Source: Holothuria scabra
Lineage: Eukaryota > Echinodermata > Holothuroidea > Aspidochirotida > Holothuriidae
Direction of reading: 5' to 3'
NCBI GenBank assembly: GCA_037179385.1
Contig: CM074190.1
Span: 4,478,284-4,542,283 of the forward strand
Length of the DNA stretch: 64,000 nt
Shown here: in pieces, positions 23,136 to 36,654 of the stretch
How the letters are laid out: every line of letters starts with the position of its first letter
How positions within the stretch are numbered: position 1 is the stretch's first letter
Translations under genes and position numbers: made by a program
The notes under the pieces: model-generated
The model's database searches: none
What the model was told of the DNA's origin: nothing
Seen by the model: only the letters and a program-made list of their open reading frames with translations

Positions 23136-26100
23136 ATTTTACCTTCTGTCCTACATTGGTGTATGTGGTTGTTTCAAAGCATATTTGGGGTGACTACGTA
23201 GTACTGTTGGCCCTTTCAAAGTCCTGAAGTATGAAAGATACTTGGAATTAAATTAATTTAATAAAGTATTACATTGTACTGTTTTGTCATTGCTACTGTA
23301 TTTTACTGTTGCAGAAAATGACACTCACCAAATTTGTATCCCTCAACCCTTTGCAATAATTATTTGGAAAAGTGCCTATTGTTTATCTTTTGTCAACATA
23401 TGAGTCAAGGTTCTTATTATAACATACAAGTACTGTAGGAGAGCTATTTGATGCACTTAAGTGCTTTAGACTGTTTGTGCTCCTTCAATCAAGTCATCAA
23501 TTGTATGCCACTTATCATCATTACAGACTTACAGGGTCTCACAAAAGGATTTAAGGTTGCCAGTGAATGGAATTAGAAGATAAAAAGGTTTGGCTTTGTA
23601 TTGTGTAGGCTTTAGGACAGTGTGAGGTGTGTCTTTTACTTTGTGCTCATCACTGAAAAGGCAGAAATGAATTGAACTTCTCCTGCAAATTGGAATGTAC
23701 AATTTTTACCATGGGTACAACATTGAGCTATATTTAAGATGTAATTTTTTAGGCATGAATGGAACAAATTTGGGGAGTAAGGAGGTTCTTTTGCTGGAAA
23801 TTTGGGTAATTCCCTCCACTTTTTATCTCACCTGTTTTACAAATGGACTGTCCCATTTAGGCAGTGTAGCATTGCCCTGGCAATGAAACGAGTATGTTAG
23901 CAGCAGGATGATTTCAATTAGGGGATAGCTTGGTCTACCCAAGACATTGATAGTGTTCTGCAGTAAATGGCACAGTCCACTTGTGAAAAGGGTTAGGTTA
24001 GAGAGTCCTGTTTTCACATTTGACCACACCTAAGTTTTGTTCATTTGAAGGGATACTTGGGTTGTTGGTTCATAATATGTCACTTGAATGGCTCATCCAG
24101 GATTGTAATTTTATGCAGACTGGTCATAGGAGGTCATTGGCAATGTTCACCTTCCCTTTCTTTGGTAGTATGTGTCCTTAAAGTAGGCATCACTAGTCTT
24201 AATGGCGGATTGTGGGGGGCTTGGAGGGGGATCAAGAGACCCATTACTCTGCAGCACTGCTGGACAGCTGGAGGGAACTACAGTAAGTAGGCAACTTCCT
24301 CAGATCAGACAATTCAGGTTAAAATACAGCTTGGATGATCTTGTGTTTGTGAGAAGCAAAATTATGTCTGAGCTCCTGTTTATGTTCACTGGAGCATTGT
24401 AACTGGGAACAGGGCTTGAAAGACAAGTTCTGGCACATGCAACAATTGCTAAGTAAAGGATCCTCATTAGGCAAGACTTTGACTGCATCCAAGTTGTAAG
24501 TTGAATCATTAACCCTGTACAAAAGACCAAATTAAATTATCTCAGAGTAAGTATCACATACATGTCATACAGTATCAACAACTTGCAAGGTCCAATCCTG
24601 GATTATTATCAAAATGAAATTTGAGCACAGTGTTTTTCAAATGTTCTTAACTTTGTGTTGTATAATGTCATTTCATTTGTTTTTCACATCATCATTATAC
24701 ATGTCTATAAATATGAGTAATTTTAAACAAGACTCACATATCTCATGAAAACAAACCACAATGCTATCAGTAGATGGCATCTACATTCCATTGCAGTCAG
24801 AATGTTCAGTGATGAATGTTTCACTGTGAACAAAAAGATTTCATTAGATCTGGTGCCACAGTACAATACTTACTATGTATACAGTTCTATATGAGTGCAC
24901 ATCAGTAGAGTACAGTATAGTTATACCAGCAGAGATACACTGCATCATTAGTGGATCCTTTTACCAGCAGTAAATTATACATTGTGAAACATAATTTTTA
25001 TTATGCATGCAGACTTGATTGGTTGGCTAGTTGAATTTGTTAGTACTGTATATACACCTCAACTATTCTGAATTCTGACTTTTGGTGCCCATGGTTGTTT
25101 TCCCGGTTGTTTGGGCACAGGATGCAAACATGAATTGAATAATCACTTATAGTTCTGCACAGTTGTTTTCACCTGTACTGGTGAGAATAATATACCCACA
25201 CTGGTATGATATACTGAATGATTTGGTAGTCATGCTTTCATTGCAGCTGATACAAACTTGTGTGCAAATAAGTCAACTCCGATCTTTTGTTTCTACTATG
25301 TGAATCTCAACTTATACCATCTTTCACATTCACATGAACATTGAACAGTTCTTTATGTAAAGTGAAAACTATTCAGAGCACCCAACCCTTCTGAATCACT
25401 TATGCACAACTACTATGTACTGTACTTGATGAAAACTCCACCATCAACTTGAGTCTATAAAGTACAAGCAGTTCATTGAAATCAACAGTTCAGCACTTTT
25501 AATATCACCTGGGTCAACTTAGTGTAAATTACAAATGGTTTCTAAGAAAAACGTTACTCGCATGTAGGTAAAAGCAAAACTGAAAAGTAATTTGTAAGAG
25601 ATAAAGCAGAACTCGTTTAGCTGCAATACAGTAAACATCTTTCACTTTCACACATCTGTGAATTGAAGTTACAACCTTGTAGAGAAATAATGAGTATCTT
25701 GTGTTCTGTGTGCATTGTGCAATGAATGAATGTTACATTTAAATACATGTACTCTCCCTAAACATTAAATTTATGCTATAACAGTTCAATATTTTAGTAT
25801 CTATAGGTTACTATACAGGTGTGGTAAAGAGCAGATGTACGTACCATAGTTACAGAGTTGTGTACAGTAGTTGGAGTAGTGTGGTGTTTTGTAAATAACA
25901 ATTAAATTGTTAAGGTCATTCAGCACATTATAGATTAGAAATATTGTCATTATTGCACCTGGAATAACCTTGAATTAACTGATAAAGTAACAACATTAAC
26001 ATTCAAAAAAAACACTTTACAAAGTAAGGTTTTTTTCCCAATTACTGTACTACTGAAAATACTGTATACATGCACACTGACTATAGCACAAAGTAAGTTG

Positions 26101-26775
26101 TTTAAAAGTGTTTTACAGTAAACTTTGCTTTTTAGGAAATAAATTTATTACTTCGTAAGATTATTATTATTATGCAATGTTTTTGTTTTCATTGACGCTG
26201 GTGGTGGTATAGGTATGCAACATTTGTAATGCATAACAGATCTCTGACCGGCAGTCCTTTGTAATTTTGCTATTTGGAAAAGTTGGATGTACAGTATACG
26301 TAGGTAAAGAAGGTGAATTTCCATGTCTGATATATTCATTTTATAACATTATGTTGGAAGTCAACCAGAGGGCAGTACATTGTGATGATCAGGTTAATTA
26401 CCTTTTACAGGTAGTTAAAAACTTCATACATATTTTACTATTTATGCGATGAGTAAATACTATATGATGTAAAGTTGATTACTGATGCATCATTAGCTGA
26501 ATCATACGTGAACTATAATAGTAGCAATTTTATATGACATAAAGTGAATGGTTTCAAATTCTACTGTACATGCATCCATTCAAATTGTGCTTTCGCTCAA
26601 ATCAGGCCACAATTTTCAGAAAATTTTACGTCAACCATTTCATTTATCCATAACCTGCAAAACAGTGTGTTTATATTGTGCTACTTTGTCGCTGGAACTC
26701 AGTAGAAGAGTGTATGAATGTTGTGCTCATGTATTATTGTCTTGTACAATAAGTCTGAAGTAGAACAGTCAATCA
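23136..26775. other. Gene-free interval, no clear element
   Basis: About 3.6 kb of AT-rich DNA. Short open frames give no family resemblance, and I saw no inverted or tandem structure of note. Confidence 0.4.
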
Positions 26776-27150
26776 GTGCTATAACAGCAATCGTGATTTT
26801 GCGATATTGTTGATATAATTTTGCCCTGACGATATCGACCCATCTTTTTTTTCAAAATGTGATATTGCTACAGAATCAACTAAATGACTAAACCATTGTG
26901 AAATCTCTTAACTTTACTGTCTTTAGTCAGTATCCTAAAATGGTTATATTTTATGGTGTCACAAGAAATGAAAAACTTCACTTTTCAATACCTACCCGCA
27001 AAATATGATATAAAATCAGAAATTGTATTGAATGCATACAATGAGAAATGTAACGGCTCACATACTAGACTTGAGTACATTTGCGCGATTTCGCGATATC
27101 GTGGAAATGCTGGCGTTATGAAAGTGGTTATTGTGGCAGCCCTATCAATT
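26776..27150. repeat. Possible decayed hAT-like element
   Basis: The right end GTTATTGTGGCAGCCCT and a weaker left counterpart AGTGCTATAACAGCAATCG flank an interior with inverted GCGATATCG words (26823-26838 and 27089-27101). A candidate flanking TCAAT occurs on both sides. It is too eroded for a firm call. Confidence 0.3.
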
Positions 27151-27341
27151 AGTACTTCACATATCAGCAAGCTGCATTTTAGTTATAGTTAAAAGAAAGA
27201 AGTGGTTGTCTGTGAGACAATCAACTCTCCCCTTTCTGTAGGTTGCTCCTATGGAGTTTATGTTAACCCGAACAACCAGACAGCCATGAAAATCAAGCCC
27301 TGTGGTCAAATAAGTTAACTACAATTAACACACATTCTGCA

Positions 27342-28124
27342 CATGGGCATCCGCAGACATTTTTACAAGGGGGGGCAAGGTCATTCAAGGATGATTGAAT
27401 TGTGTACACCATCTAAGCGGAGCGCCACCATCGGTTGGCGCGGAGCGTACAAGAAAATTTTGGGTCTTACAAACCCTCCAGATGGCCGGAAACGACACTT
27501 GGCAAGTGTTATAACCTGCATGTACCCAGCCCTGAAACAGGAATTTCATGTCTGTAATTTTTAGATTTTTAGAATTTTCAATCTAAAAAAGTTGTTGAAG
27601 GTAAATCTGCCTCTCGGTCACGGCCTTGCAGGCCTGAGCACGATAAAACTTACAACTGTCAAACAGCCTATATAGGCCTACATCCGTTATCCAATTTTGA
27701 ATCACCCCCACTCCCCGATATTCACCTTGTATATCCCAGTTACATCTGCGCGTCGCCACTTGAGATCAGCATGGGACCAGACCAAGACCAATGCATTCAT
27801 CAATAGTCGGATGCCATATGCACACTACATACTTGACAACTAGTACAATTTTGGCATAGTTTTTACAATTACAAATTTCCAATAGGTATCACTAATGATG
27901 GTCCCCAAATTACGATTTCACTATTCAGCATACCATCTTCTCTTTTGCTATTCCTGGTCAAATGTCCGCATATTTTAGTAGAAACTGATGCTGTGAGTGA
28001 AGATATTTTGATGATTTATTTTTAATTTTTTTTTTATTTTAATTTTTAATTAATTTTTTCACAAGTTTGATTTTCCAGGGGGGGGCAAGTGCCCCCCCTT
28101 GCCCCACCCTTCCGGACGCCCATG
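27342..28124. mobile_element. hAT-like element, family 4 (CATGGGC ends)
   Basis: A 783-bp element with 12-bp terminal inverted repeats CATGGGCATCCG / CGGACGCCCATG and a perfect 8-bp target duplication ATTCTGCA (27334-27341 and 28125-28132). Both subtermini contain GGGGGGGCAAG-type runs. An internal GGAGCGCCACC / GGTTGGCGCGGAGC motif forms a short hairpin. No transposase is present. The boundaries are among the clearest in the window. Confidence 0.88.
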
Positions 28125-28478
28125 ATTCTGCATACAGCCCTGCTTTTACAGTTACTCACTGCATAGCCCAAGCCATAACCTAAGACCAGTATGTGGATGG
28201 CCAGGCAATTTATTTTCAACAAATAGCTGACTGCAAGTTCTTGGTTAATTAATTACTTCTTGTTGAACCTTGTCAAGTTATTTTACTTTTCAACCTCCTT
28301 TGTCTGTGGTTTGACAATATTACAGTCTGCTTTCTTTACATGCCCTCATCAAGAATGCTTGCAGAAATTGAAACTGCGATGACCATGGTTTGCAAGAAGT
28401 CATCTCTATTTTAAATTCTTAAATTCATTTCTGTCAGGTGTGTGTGTCTGTTAATATTGAATGGACCATTTGTATAGA

Positions 28479-28667
28479 TCTACAGTAGGTCAAATTGCAC
28501 TGTGGAAGAAGTCTTCACATCCTTATGACATCAAAGATAAATCTACAGTAGGTCAAATTGCACTGTGGAAGAAGTCTTCACATCCTTATGACATCAAAGA
28601 TAAATCTACAGTAGGTCAAATTGCACTGTGGAAGAAGTCTTCACATCCTTATGACATCAAAAATAAT
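28479..28667. repeat. Three tandem 63-bp units
   Basis: Three nearly identical copies start at 28479, 28542 and 28605, each containing ACAGTAGGTCAAATTGCACT and AAGTCTTCACATCCTTATGA. The period is a multiple of 3, so an 82-residue open frame with a repeated STVGQIALWKKSSHPYDIK survives. I regard the frame as a by-product. Confidence 0.9.
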
Positions 28668-30414
28668 ATAAATAAAGTAGTTAACCAAACAAAGTTAAAA
28701 ATGAAATAGACGTAATTGTCATTTCCAAGTTCAATGTAAATTTTAAGTTTCATTTGAAATGAAAAAATTGGTGGGCTCTTTCACTTGAAAATCAGTAAAA
28801 CCATTTTATTTTACTAATGAAGAAGGCCCTACAGTATGTGGAACCAGTACATGTAAAACTAATAAGGATTACAAAAGGAGTTCTGTATTCCATACATCAA
28901 CTACTGTATGTGTAATTATGTATTTTTTTTGTGATTGGTGGATGAAGCCAGAGTATAATAAACCAAAGCACATGAGTAGCATGGGATGGAACCCCCTCCC
29001 CTTCCCCTCCCTCAGTAAAAAGGAAAGTAATTAAGGGTGCATGCTCTTTGAGTTAAACTTACAGTAGTTAATATGTTCTATGAGATGTAATGACACACCA
29101 ACATAAGTATAGACAATAGTGTAGTGTCAACCAGATAGAAAGGTAATAATTTTAAATAAGTTTTTAAGTATGATTCAAGTTGAAGTTCAGTTTCAAAACA
29201 CAATTCAAAATGCAAGTCCTTCCCTTTAGTTACCCCTTTATCTGGTAATATTGTACTTGTGGAGCATTCTATTATGTGATTTTTGTAAGGAACTTTACTG
29301 CAATTAATAGTACATTGAATTGAAAAAAGAAGAAAGTTGCTACTGTCCCCCTTCTCTTTCCCCTAATTATAACAATGTTATATAGTTTAGGCCTTGAGCT
29401 TTAGATTTTGCAGATGTGCTGCAAGTCACACTCCTCAGGGAAGTTAGACGGGCAGTACAGTAGGTGTGTTTTTTTATTAAACTTCAATACTTAAGATTTA
29501 TGAGCTTCTGTCTTCATCTATGTGTGTAAAAAATCAAGTACCTAACAGTTTACCACGTACCATTCTATTATATGCAAATTTGCATATTTTTGTAACTTTA
29601 TGAAGATGAATAGGTCATGTTGACATGTTATAGTCGTCATATCCTACAGTATCACAAAAATTCAAAATGATGGTACAAAGTGGTGCATACTGTAAAGTGC
29701 TTCTGTAAAAGTTTTATAAAGACAATTAGTTTGACTGTAAAGCCTACCAGGACAAGTTCAATTTAAATGAAATTAGTTCATTGTCTGTACAGGATGTCTC
29801 TGGTGTACTGTAAATTTATGCTTAACACAGACAAATGATCAAGACCAGGTTGACTTGTACTGCTAAAGATGTTCCTCTTGGCTAGGCCCACAGTGAAGGC
29901 CTAAACTTGTCCTCAAAGCCTACCTGATACTTGGGAATTCAAACCCTATACACCTCACCTAGAGGGTAATGAATGAATTTCATGTCACAGCTTCACCAAA
30001 CAACTATCTTTTCTGTTCAAATATGTTTTGACTGTTATTGTACTCAAGTATGTATGGTGGTCAGTTGTACTGTACGTAACAATAATTTTGACCGAAAATG
30101 GCATTTTCCAATAGAAGATGCATCTAGCAATGTACAGGCTGTATTTTGAACCCTACAGTATGCTCTTGAAGTTATTTAAGTGTTGTTTTCAGTTTTAAAA
30201 GTTTTTGATTTTCCAGCAGGCCCCATTCCCCTACCTGCAGATGTCCATAATCATGTATCAATGTATTTGTTACTGGCATACTGTACATATTTTTTAAATT
30301 GTTTCCGTGGTTTACCTTTAGTACATTCATTATTCTTACATTTACATTTATTTACTGTGAAAAATTATGAAATTTACTTGCTGGAGAATGTAATGAAATT
30401 CACAAGATTCAGCT
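28668..30414. other. Gene-free interval
   Basis: AT-rich DNA with many TACAGTA/TACTGTA words. No coding or element boundary was recognised. Confidence 0.4.
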
Positions 30415-31028
30415 TTAACCCTTTACAGTTGTTTGGGTCCTTTTGGACCCATGTGGAGAGCTCGGCTGTCACCCATCTTTACTGTTTCATGCCGCGCTCG
30501 AAACTGCAAGTAGCTACCCGAAAATTTGGCCACAACAACGAGAGAGACAATAGTTTAAGGTCACGGGGTCAATGGCCTACGGAAGCAGATGTGGGGTGGG
30601 CTACGCCCACTTTTCCGCCCACTCCCCAGGCACGCAAATATGCCCCGATCGGAGCACAACAGCAAAGGGTTAATCTAAAATATCTGCACCACTCGGCTAA
30701 AGGGTTACGTGCACACACGCAGAGACTGTGGCATCAGCTTTGCAGTAAACACACTACACAGGCTTATTGTAACCATTTATGGTTGTTTGGGTCCTTTTGG
30801 ACCCATGCGGAGAGTTTGGCTGTCACCCATCTTTACTGTTTCACGCGCAGCTCGAAACTGTGAGTAGCTACCCCGAAAATTCGGCCACAACAACGAGAGA
30901 GACAATAGTTTAAGGTCATGGGGTCAATGGTCTACCGAAGCCGATGCGGGGCGGGCTACGTCCGCTTTTCCTCCCACTCCCAAGGCGCGCAAATATGCCC
31001 CGATCGGAGCACAACGGTAAAGGGTTAA
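30415..31028. mobile_element. piggyBac-like MITE, two units in tandem
   Basis: Unit 1 (30415-30673) begins TTAACCCTTTACAGTTGT and ends ACAACAGCAAAGGGTTAA. Unit 2 (30769-31028) follows after about 95 bp and ends AACGGTAAAGGGTTAA. Each carries the hairpin GGGTCCTTTTGGACCC near its left end and the conserved interior CACAACAACGAGAGAGACAA. TTAACCCTT termini with TTAA duplication fit piggyBac-type elements. Further copies lie at 56822-57024 and 61217-61475. Confidence 0.82.
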
Positions 31029-32658
31029 TTATATAAATTTGGGTTGATACAGTATTCCCTTTTAAAACAGCTTTCATTGGTTTCGTAATTTACATGTGAT
31101 TCCTTCATTGCTCATGATTAGATACGTATGTATTAACAGTACAGTACTGTACCTGTCCTACAATTTCTTTGAATATAGTATCCATCGTCGACCTGTACAG
31201 TAGGTGCCAGTTCCGACTTTGTTCATAAGTCCTCTATATCACACTGCATGTACAGTAGTTTAGCAGAAGACTATTTATTAGCCAAATGTTACATAAATTA
31301 GCCATCAATGTTTATATAATAACAGGCATCCTTTTGTTTTATTAATATGATTTGTCACACATTCTGCACTTCCTCAGCCTGCTGGTTCATCTGAGCAGAC
31401 AACTCAAATTTTTTTTCTTTTTGCAAGATACCCATGGGTTTTTATCTTGAGCGGTGTGCAACATACTAAAATGTGTGTGCAGTTCGGGAAGTTACTGTAC
31501 GTATTTCCTGCACCATCATTCTGAATGGATGGCATGGAGGTTCTGCAGAGGGGGACATAAAGAGATGGAAATGGGTGATATGGGTACAGTACTGTACTGT
31601 ACTGTGTCTGCAGAAATTTTGTACATGTATAATACAGTACATGTGATTCACAATGAATCAACTTTGCAGACTTCTTCATGTATGTGATACATCTTGCTTG
31701 CATGAAAATAGATACCAATATAATTGATACCAATATAATTGATACATTATTGGGAAAGGAAGAAAGAACACATTAATCCAATAATTTGGCTTGGTTGTTC
31801 AATCAACTTTTCACAAATGTCAATGTCATTTTTAATCTCTGTCTTATCATCTGCAGAGGTACTGTCATTTTACATAAGGGTCTATATTTTTCGGTTTCAT
31901 GCTTACTGTATTTTCCTCAAAATATTAAACAGTATGTGTACAGTAGCTCAACTTCAGCTAAGCTGTTTTGAGCAGTTTTTATCAATTAAGGTGATCAATT
32001 TAGTTAGTTAATCCTTTTTTTTTTCAAATTTTAATTGGCTCAAAGACACACCCACTTTCAGTACAGTACATTACTTCATGAGTATATGTGATGAAGGTAT
32101 GTTTCAACATCTTATAATGCATCTTTTGTACAAAATTTTACTCAGTGAATGGATCACCCCTTTTTAAATTAAATTTTCATTCAGTGATGAAATGGGCTGT
32201 ACAGTGTGCTACCATATTGTGTAAGACTACTTAATCAAAGTGCTGTACTTTGCCTAGCCTAAGGTGAAGTGAAATGCACTAAGGTATGTAAAACAAAAAC
32301 CTGCATAGTTGCATTTAAATGTACATGCACAGTACTTACATTAATAAAGCAAGTGCAAACTATTTCCCTTGTCCCATCTCCCCTTTTCTGCAATATTTTG
32401 ACGATGACATGATGACAGTTAGGGTGCTCCATCATGTGGGCATGTACATGATGCACCTTCACTCATTAAAGTTGATGGTGCTTCAACCTACAGTAATGTA
32501 CTCTGCATGGTATAAGTGCAAATAATGGCAACATGCAGACTTAGTGATTCAGTTTTTTTTTCATATCATTGTAAGATTCTAAATGTACATTGTATTCATG
32601 AATAATCATGTATGCTAATCTGACATGTAACTAGTGACCAGTGGATAATGGATTGCAA
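31029..32658. other. Gene-free interval
   Basis: AT-rich DNA with a short tandem GATACCAATATAATT near 31709-31739 and a TACTGTACTGTACTGT run near 31586-31602. Nothing else is supported. Confidence 0.4.
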
Positions 32659-32914
32659 TTAAAGAGCAGTCCTTCCAAACTTATATTGAAGTATCAAGTA
32701 AGTATCACAATCTTCATCTTATTTCTCTTCACAGTATCTTTAATCATGTTATTATAACTTCAATATTGCATATTCAAGGTAAACCAAACAGTTATTTCAA
32801 GTAAATTTTATATTTGAAGAGAAAAGTTGTCACATAACACTCAGCACCCAATCACGAAACAGGACAGTCTACTGTACACTACTTCAAGTTGGGGTGACTG
32901 CTCTTGCCCTGTAA
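32659..32914. mobile_element. TTAA-ended MITE (AGCAGTC family)
   Basis: Begins TTAAAGAGCAGTCC and ends GGGGTGACTGCTCTTGCCCT followed by GTAA in place of TTAA. It shares ends and interior layout with 14271-14526 and 35467-35722. Confidence 0.65.
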
Positions 32915-35466
32915 GTTTGTATGAGTCCTTACAACATCTTGCTATCTCAGTGGTATCCCAGTGGTATAGCTAGAAATTCATTACTAGTTTGGGAGGGGGG
33001 CAGGCAGGCAGAACACATTTTGAAGGGGCCAGGCTGCAAGACATTGAACACATAAACTTCAATTTTTGGGGGGTTGGGGGGTTGAAAAAGTTAAGGAGAG
33101 GTTGGGGCTACACCATTGGGACACCCAAACTTGCAAGCTACTGTATGGTCACAAGAGATTGCAAGGTTGTGCTAGCTCTGGAAACCCAGTATGTATGTGA
33201 CTGTACAACTAATGCATGTACCTGATGAACCTATGCTCTGTTACTTTCCTTTTGTTTGAATTGACTGGTTGGAAGCAGTTATTATTTTAGCCATGCATGG
33301 GTCTTGTGTAATGCAAATGCCTTAACTTTGTGGAGTAAGGGGTAAGTAGGTACTGTACTTCCTGTGTAGCAAACAAGAAAGTGCAGCTCTGTGTTAGTGA
33401 TGTGATCAGTAACTAGATATTTAGTTCCTTACTAATGGGTGTACATGTTTCCTGAAAAGGGCGCTTCATAGAGTATTGGGAAAATACTGTATTCCAGTAT
33501 ACTACCGTTTCACAAACAATGAGCAATAATGTAGAGTTTTGGACTTCCATGTACAGTGCAGTACCTGTGCGCAGAATTTTGTGTACATGTATAGCTGCAG
33601 AGGCATCGCATTTGAAGTATACTGTGTTACATTCATAGCAGGTGTCTTGTACCTACTCTCTAGCGCCTACAGGTGAACAATTTATAAATCATTTAATTAT
33701 GATAGCCTACAGTATGAGCTCAAATTGAAACTGTCTCTAGATTATTGATTGGTTAAGATAAATGATTCATTCTGGCAACCACTTGCAACATTGGTTTGTT
33801 AATTAACAATATGTTTAAAGGCACTCAATTCTCACCCCAAACTGAAATTTTTGTAGTTGACTACAGAAATTTTCAATTGGTAAAGCTCTTTTTGATTGAC
33901 AGCAGTTTAAAAAATGGAGAATTACTGTCACAGTGTGCATTGTACCGAGAATGTTTGATGCGCAGGGTATTGTATTCTCACCCTGAAGCATTCCAAATTT
34001 TGCATGCCCTCCAAGCTATGGCTGTGATACACTTGCTGAATGAACATTGTTGAATTTGTTAATTCTATCTTGCACTGAAGCACTCCCAGCATTTTTGTCT
34101 CTCCCACCCAAGTACTCTTAGAATAAAGAGATGCATATCTTTACTTGAAGAATTTATACACAGTTATTAATAACATACGGAATAATTGCATATTTGCTTT
34201 TTTATTTTATATTGCACACTTCATGGGGCACTTCACACTGAACAGTGCATGACAAGGAAAATTTTACCTATTGTAAGTTGTTTTTGTCATGAAAAATATA
34301 CAAAACCATAAATACCAATTGTTACATTTAACATATTTTCAGCTTCAAGTTAAACAGATCTCATGGGATGGTGCCAGCTGTTCACAGTACTACTGTTCAG
34401 TATAATGGCATACAAGTTAGTTACAGGTATTAGTTTGATAGGATTTAACGACACACCCACACGAATATGTTATATTGTGTCATGCTGTTCAAATACTCTT
34501 CAAGTCATCCCGTTTAGTCTCCTCTTACGACAGGCAGGGAATACTATGGGCGTGTTGAACAACCCCCAGTCCAGAGGGGGAAAAATAATGGCATGCAGCT
34601 AGTGGACATATGGTACACTATACATGTAGTATACATACTTGTTATTCTGATATTGAAAATAGTAGATGTCAGTATCAATATCAGAGTCTTGATTTGAAAT
34701 TGATACCAATCTGGTAAGATACAAGTGCTTTAATTTGTCTGAGTTCAGCTGTTGCACTTTTCTGCTGATATTTCTCATTTTGTTTGGTTTGAATATTGAG
34801 ACTTAAAATAGAAAAATGAGGAACACTAACAGTATGAAGTGTATGCTTGCTGAAATGTCAGTAGGCAATTGAGCAGTATTTCAGTCTAGTGTATTTTAGA
34901 CCCGTAACTTGTACCAATACTCCATATAATAAACTTTACCTATTATTTAACATCAAGATATGAAATTACAGATCATCAGTACCACACTGCATATGTAATC
35001 ATTTTGTGCTCAATATGTACACCGTTTGCATACCTAGCAAAAGGGAAGGGCTTACAGTATTTGGAAATTATGCTCTGCAACTCCAAGTATATGAAGGAAT
35101 TGTCAATGTGGGTGGCATGGGTAGGTAATGATAACAGTTTGATTATGAGTGGGGGTGGCATGGATGTAAAAGAATTGATCACCTTAGACTTGAACAATAA
35201 GAGTCATATTAGTCACCTTTCAAGGTACGTAGCATTGAGTATTGGTTACAACTTATGGTGACCTTGCTCAGTTTAGCAACTTGACTTTGTACTTTACGTA
35301 CATTGTAATGTAAATATAACTGACACTAGCAACGGACATGTATAGTTTACATTGTAAGGGGATGATGCATCATACTGTGGGTGTGTTATTGCAGTATTTA
35401 TCGGAAGGATATACAGTAGGATCAATATATGTTTGGTATATGAGAAAGCCTAGATACTGTAGGGTA
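32915..35466. other. Gene-free interval with repeat fragments
   Basis: Contains a G-rich repeat relic (32945-33110), a truncated family-3 MITE at 33815-33960 (TTAAAGGCACTCAATTCTCA then CACCCCAAACTG), and a conserved block at 34507-34545 discussed separately. No coding region is supported. Confidence 0.45.
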
Positions 35467-35722
35467 CTTACTTTTTGAGAGCAGTCACTATTAACTTACT
35501 TTGAAGTAACTTCTAAACCTCAAGATTTTCTTCTGTTTCTCTGCAAAGTGTCTTTCACCTCAGTTTTGGGTTTCATTGTGGTATGTTCATGATAAACCAA
35601 ACAGTAACACACATTAAATTTTACATTTGGGAAGAAGAAATATTGTGACATGACTCTCAAGAACCAATTATGAAACATTCTACTGTACTCATACAAGTTG
35701 GGGTGGCTACATTTCCCTTTAA
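35467..35722. mobile_element. TTAA-ended MITE (AGCAGTC family)
   Basis: The left part is GAGAGCAGTCACTATT and the right part is GTTGGGGTGGCTACATTTCC followed by CTTTAA. The interior (AAACCAAACAGT, GACTCTCAAGAACCAA) parallels 32659-32914. The left border is eroded. Confidence 0.6.
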
Positions 35723-36654
35723 AAAGGGGTTTTAGGTGTTATGCATTGTTTTGCATTGAGGGTTAAAAAGGTTAAAGAGGTCCCATGTTTCTACAGTAGT
35801 ACTGTATGGCATATTGAAGCATTATCAAACATATTGTGCAGGTTTTGTGCAATACAGTATCAATCTCTTGGCTTGTGCTGAGCGCTCCATTATTGTTTGG
35901 ATTTGGGTACCAGATTTGGCTATATTTGCAGTATTTTCAGTACTGTAAGAAGTAATGGTAAAATTCACTTAAACAGTGAATATTTTGGTTGTTCGGGGGG
36001 GCTAAATTCTATGAAGAGTTGAGGGCCTCTCTCTAACTTGCAAAACAGGTAAAACAAATTGCAAGTTGCAACACACTTACTCACAATCATACTCATATGC
36101 ATGCTAATGCTAGAATATTACAGTATTATTTCTTAATTGGTGTGGAGGTTTTTGATGATGTGCATGACAGCCAAAGTCACAAACATGCATTGCATGTCAG
36201 ACTGAGCTGAATAAACACTCTCAGATTTGGAAATTTGTTAAATTGAGGAAGCACACAATCAAAACAGGATTTTGATATGTGACTTTATCATGGAATTTGA
36301 AATGCAGGTTTTTCAAAGAAAGTTGGCAGGTCAACAGGTGTGGTTGTTCTTTTAGGGGTCAAATCTGAGAAATGAGTTATTTGGGAGACCGTATACACTG
36401 GTCTTAATGCTGTTGGTTGAATAAACAAAAAGACCGAATGAACCAGTTGTCTTTACATACTTTTAGAGTTGCAAAACAAGACTGGAAATGAAAACTCCAT
36501 GACTCTTTTGCATATTTTGGACAGTATCAGTACAGTAGATTTCCCTGGGGTCATAGTTCCCAAGAAAATTGTCAGTAAGAAGTACTTTGCTCAACTCTGG
36601 CAAACAGTGTGAAGTAAATCACACAATTGGCCTGCTGCATTCATCTTTCATCTT

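Noticed and set aside
22185..23201. Small Pro/Arg- or Gly-rich proteins from the GC-rich arrays
   Set aside because: These frames arise from translating CCAGTTCGCCCCC arrays in either direction and have no independent support.
24202..24530. Overlapping open frames on both strands at 24.2-24.5 kb
   Set aside because: No recognisable domains, no consistent splice sites, and frames differ between strands. Probably random.
28461..28709. Repeat-protein gene with 21-residue repeats
   Set aside because: The frame survives because the tandem unit is 63 bp. There is no promoter, splice or homology support.
30180..30863. 227-codon open frame on the plus strand
   Set aside because: It runs through the piggyBac-like MITE units; the apparent protein repeats only because the MITE is duplicated. 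No family resemblance and no exon signals.
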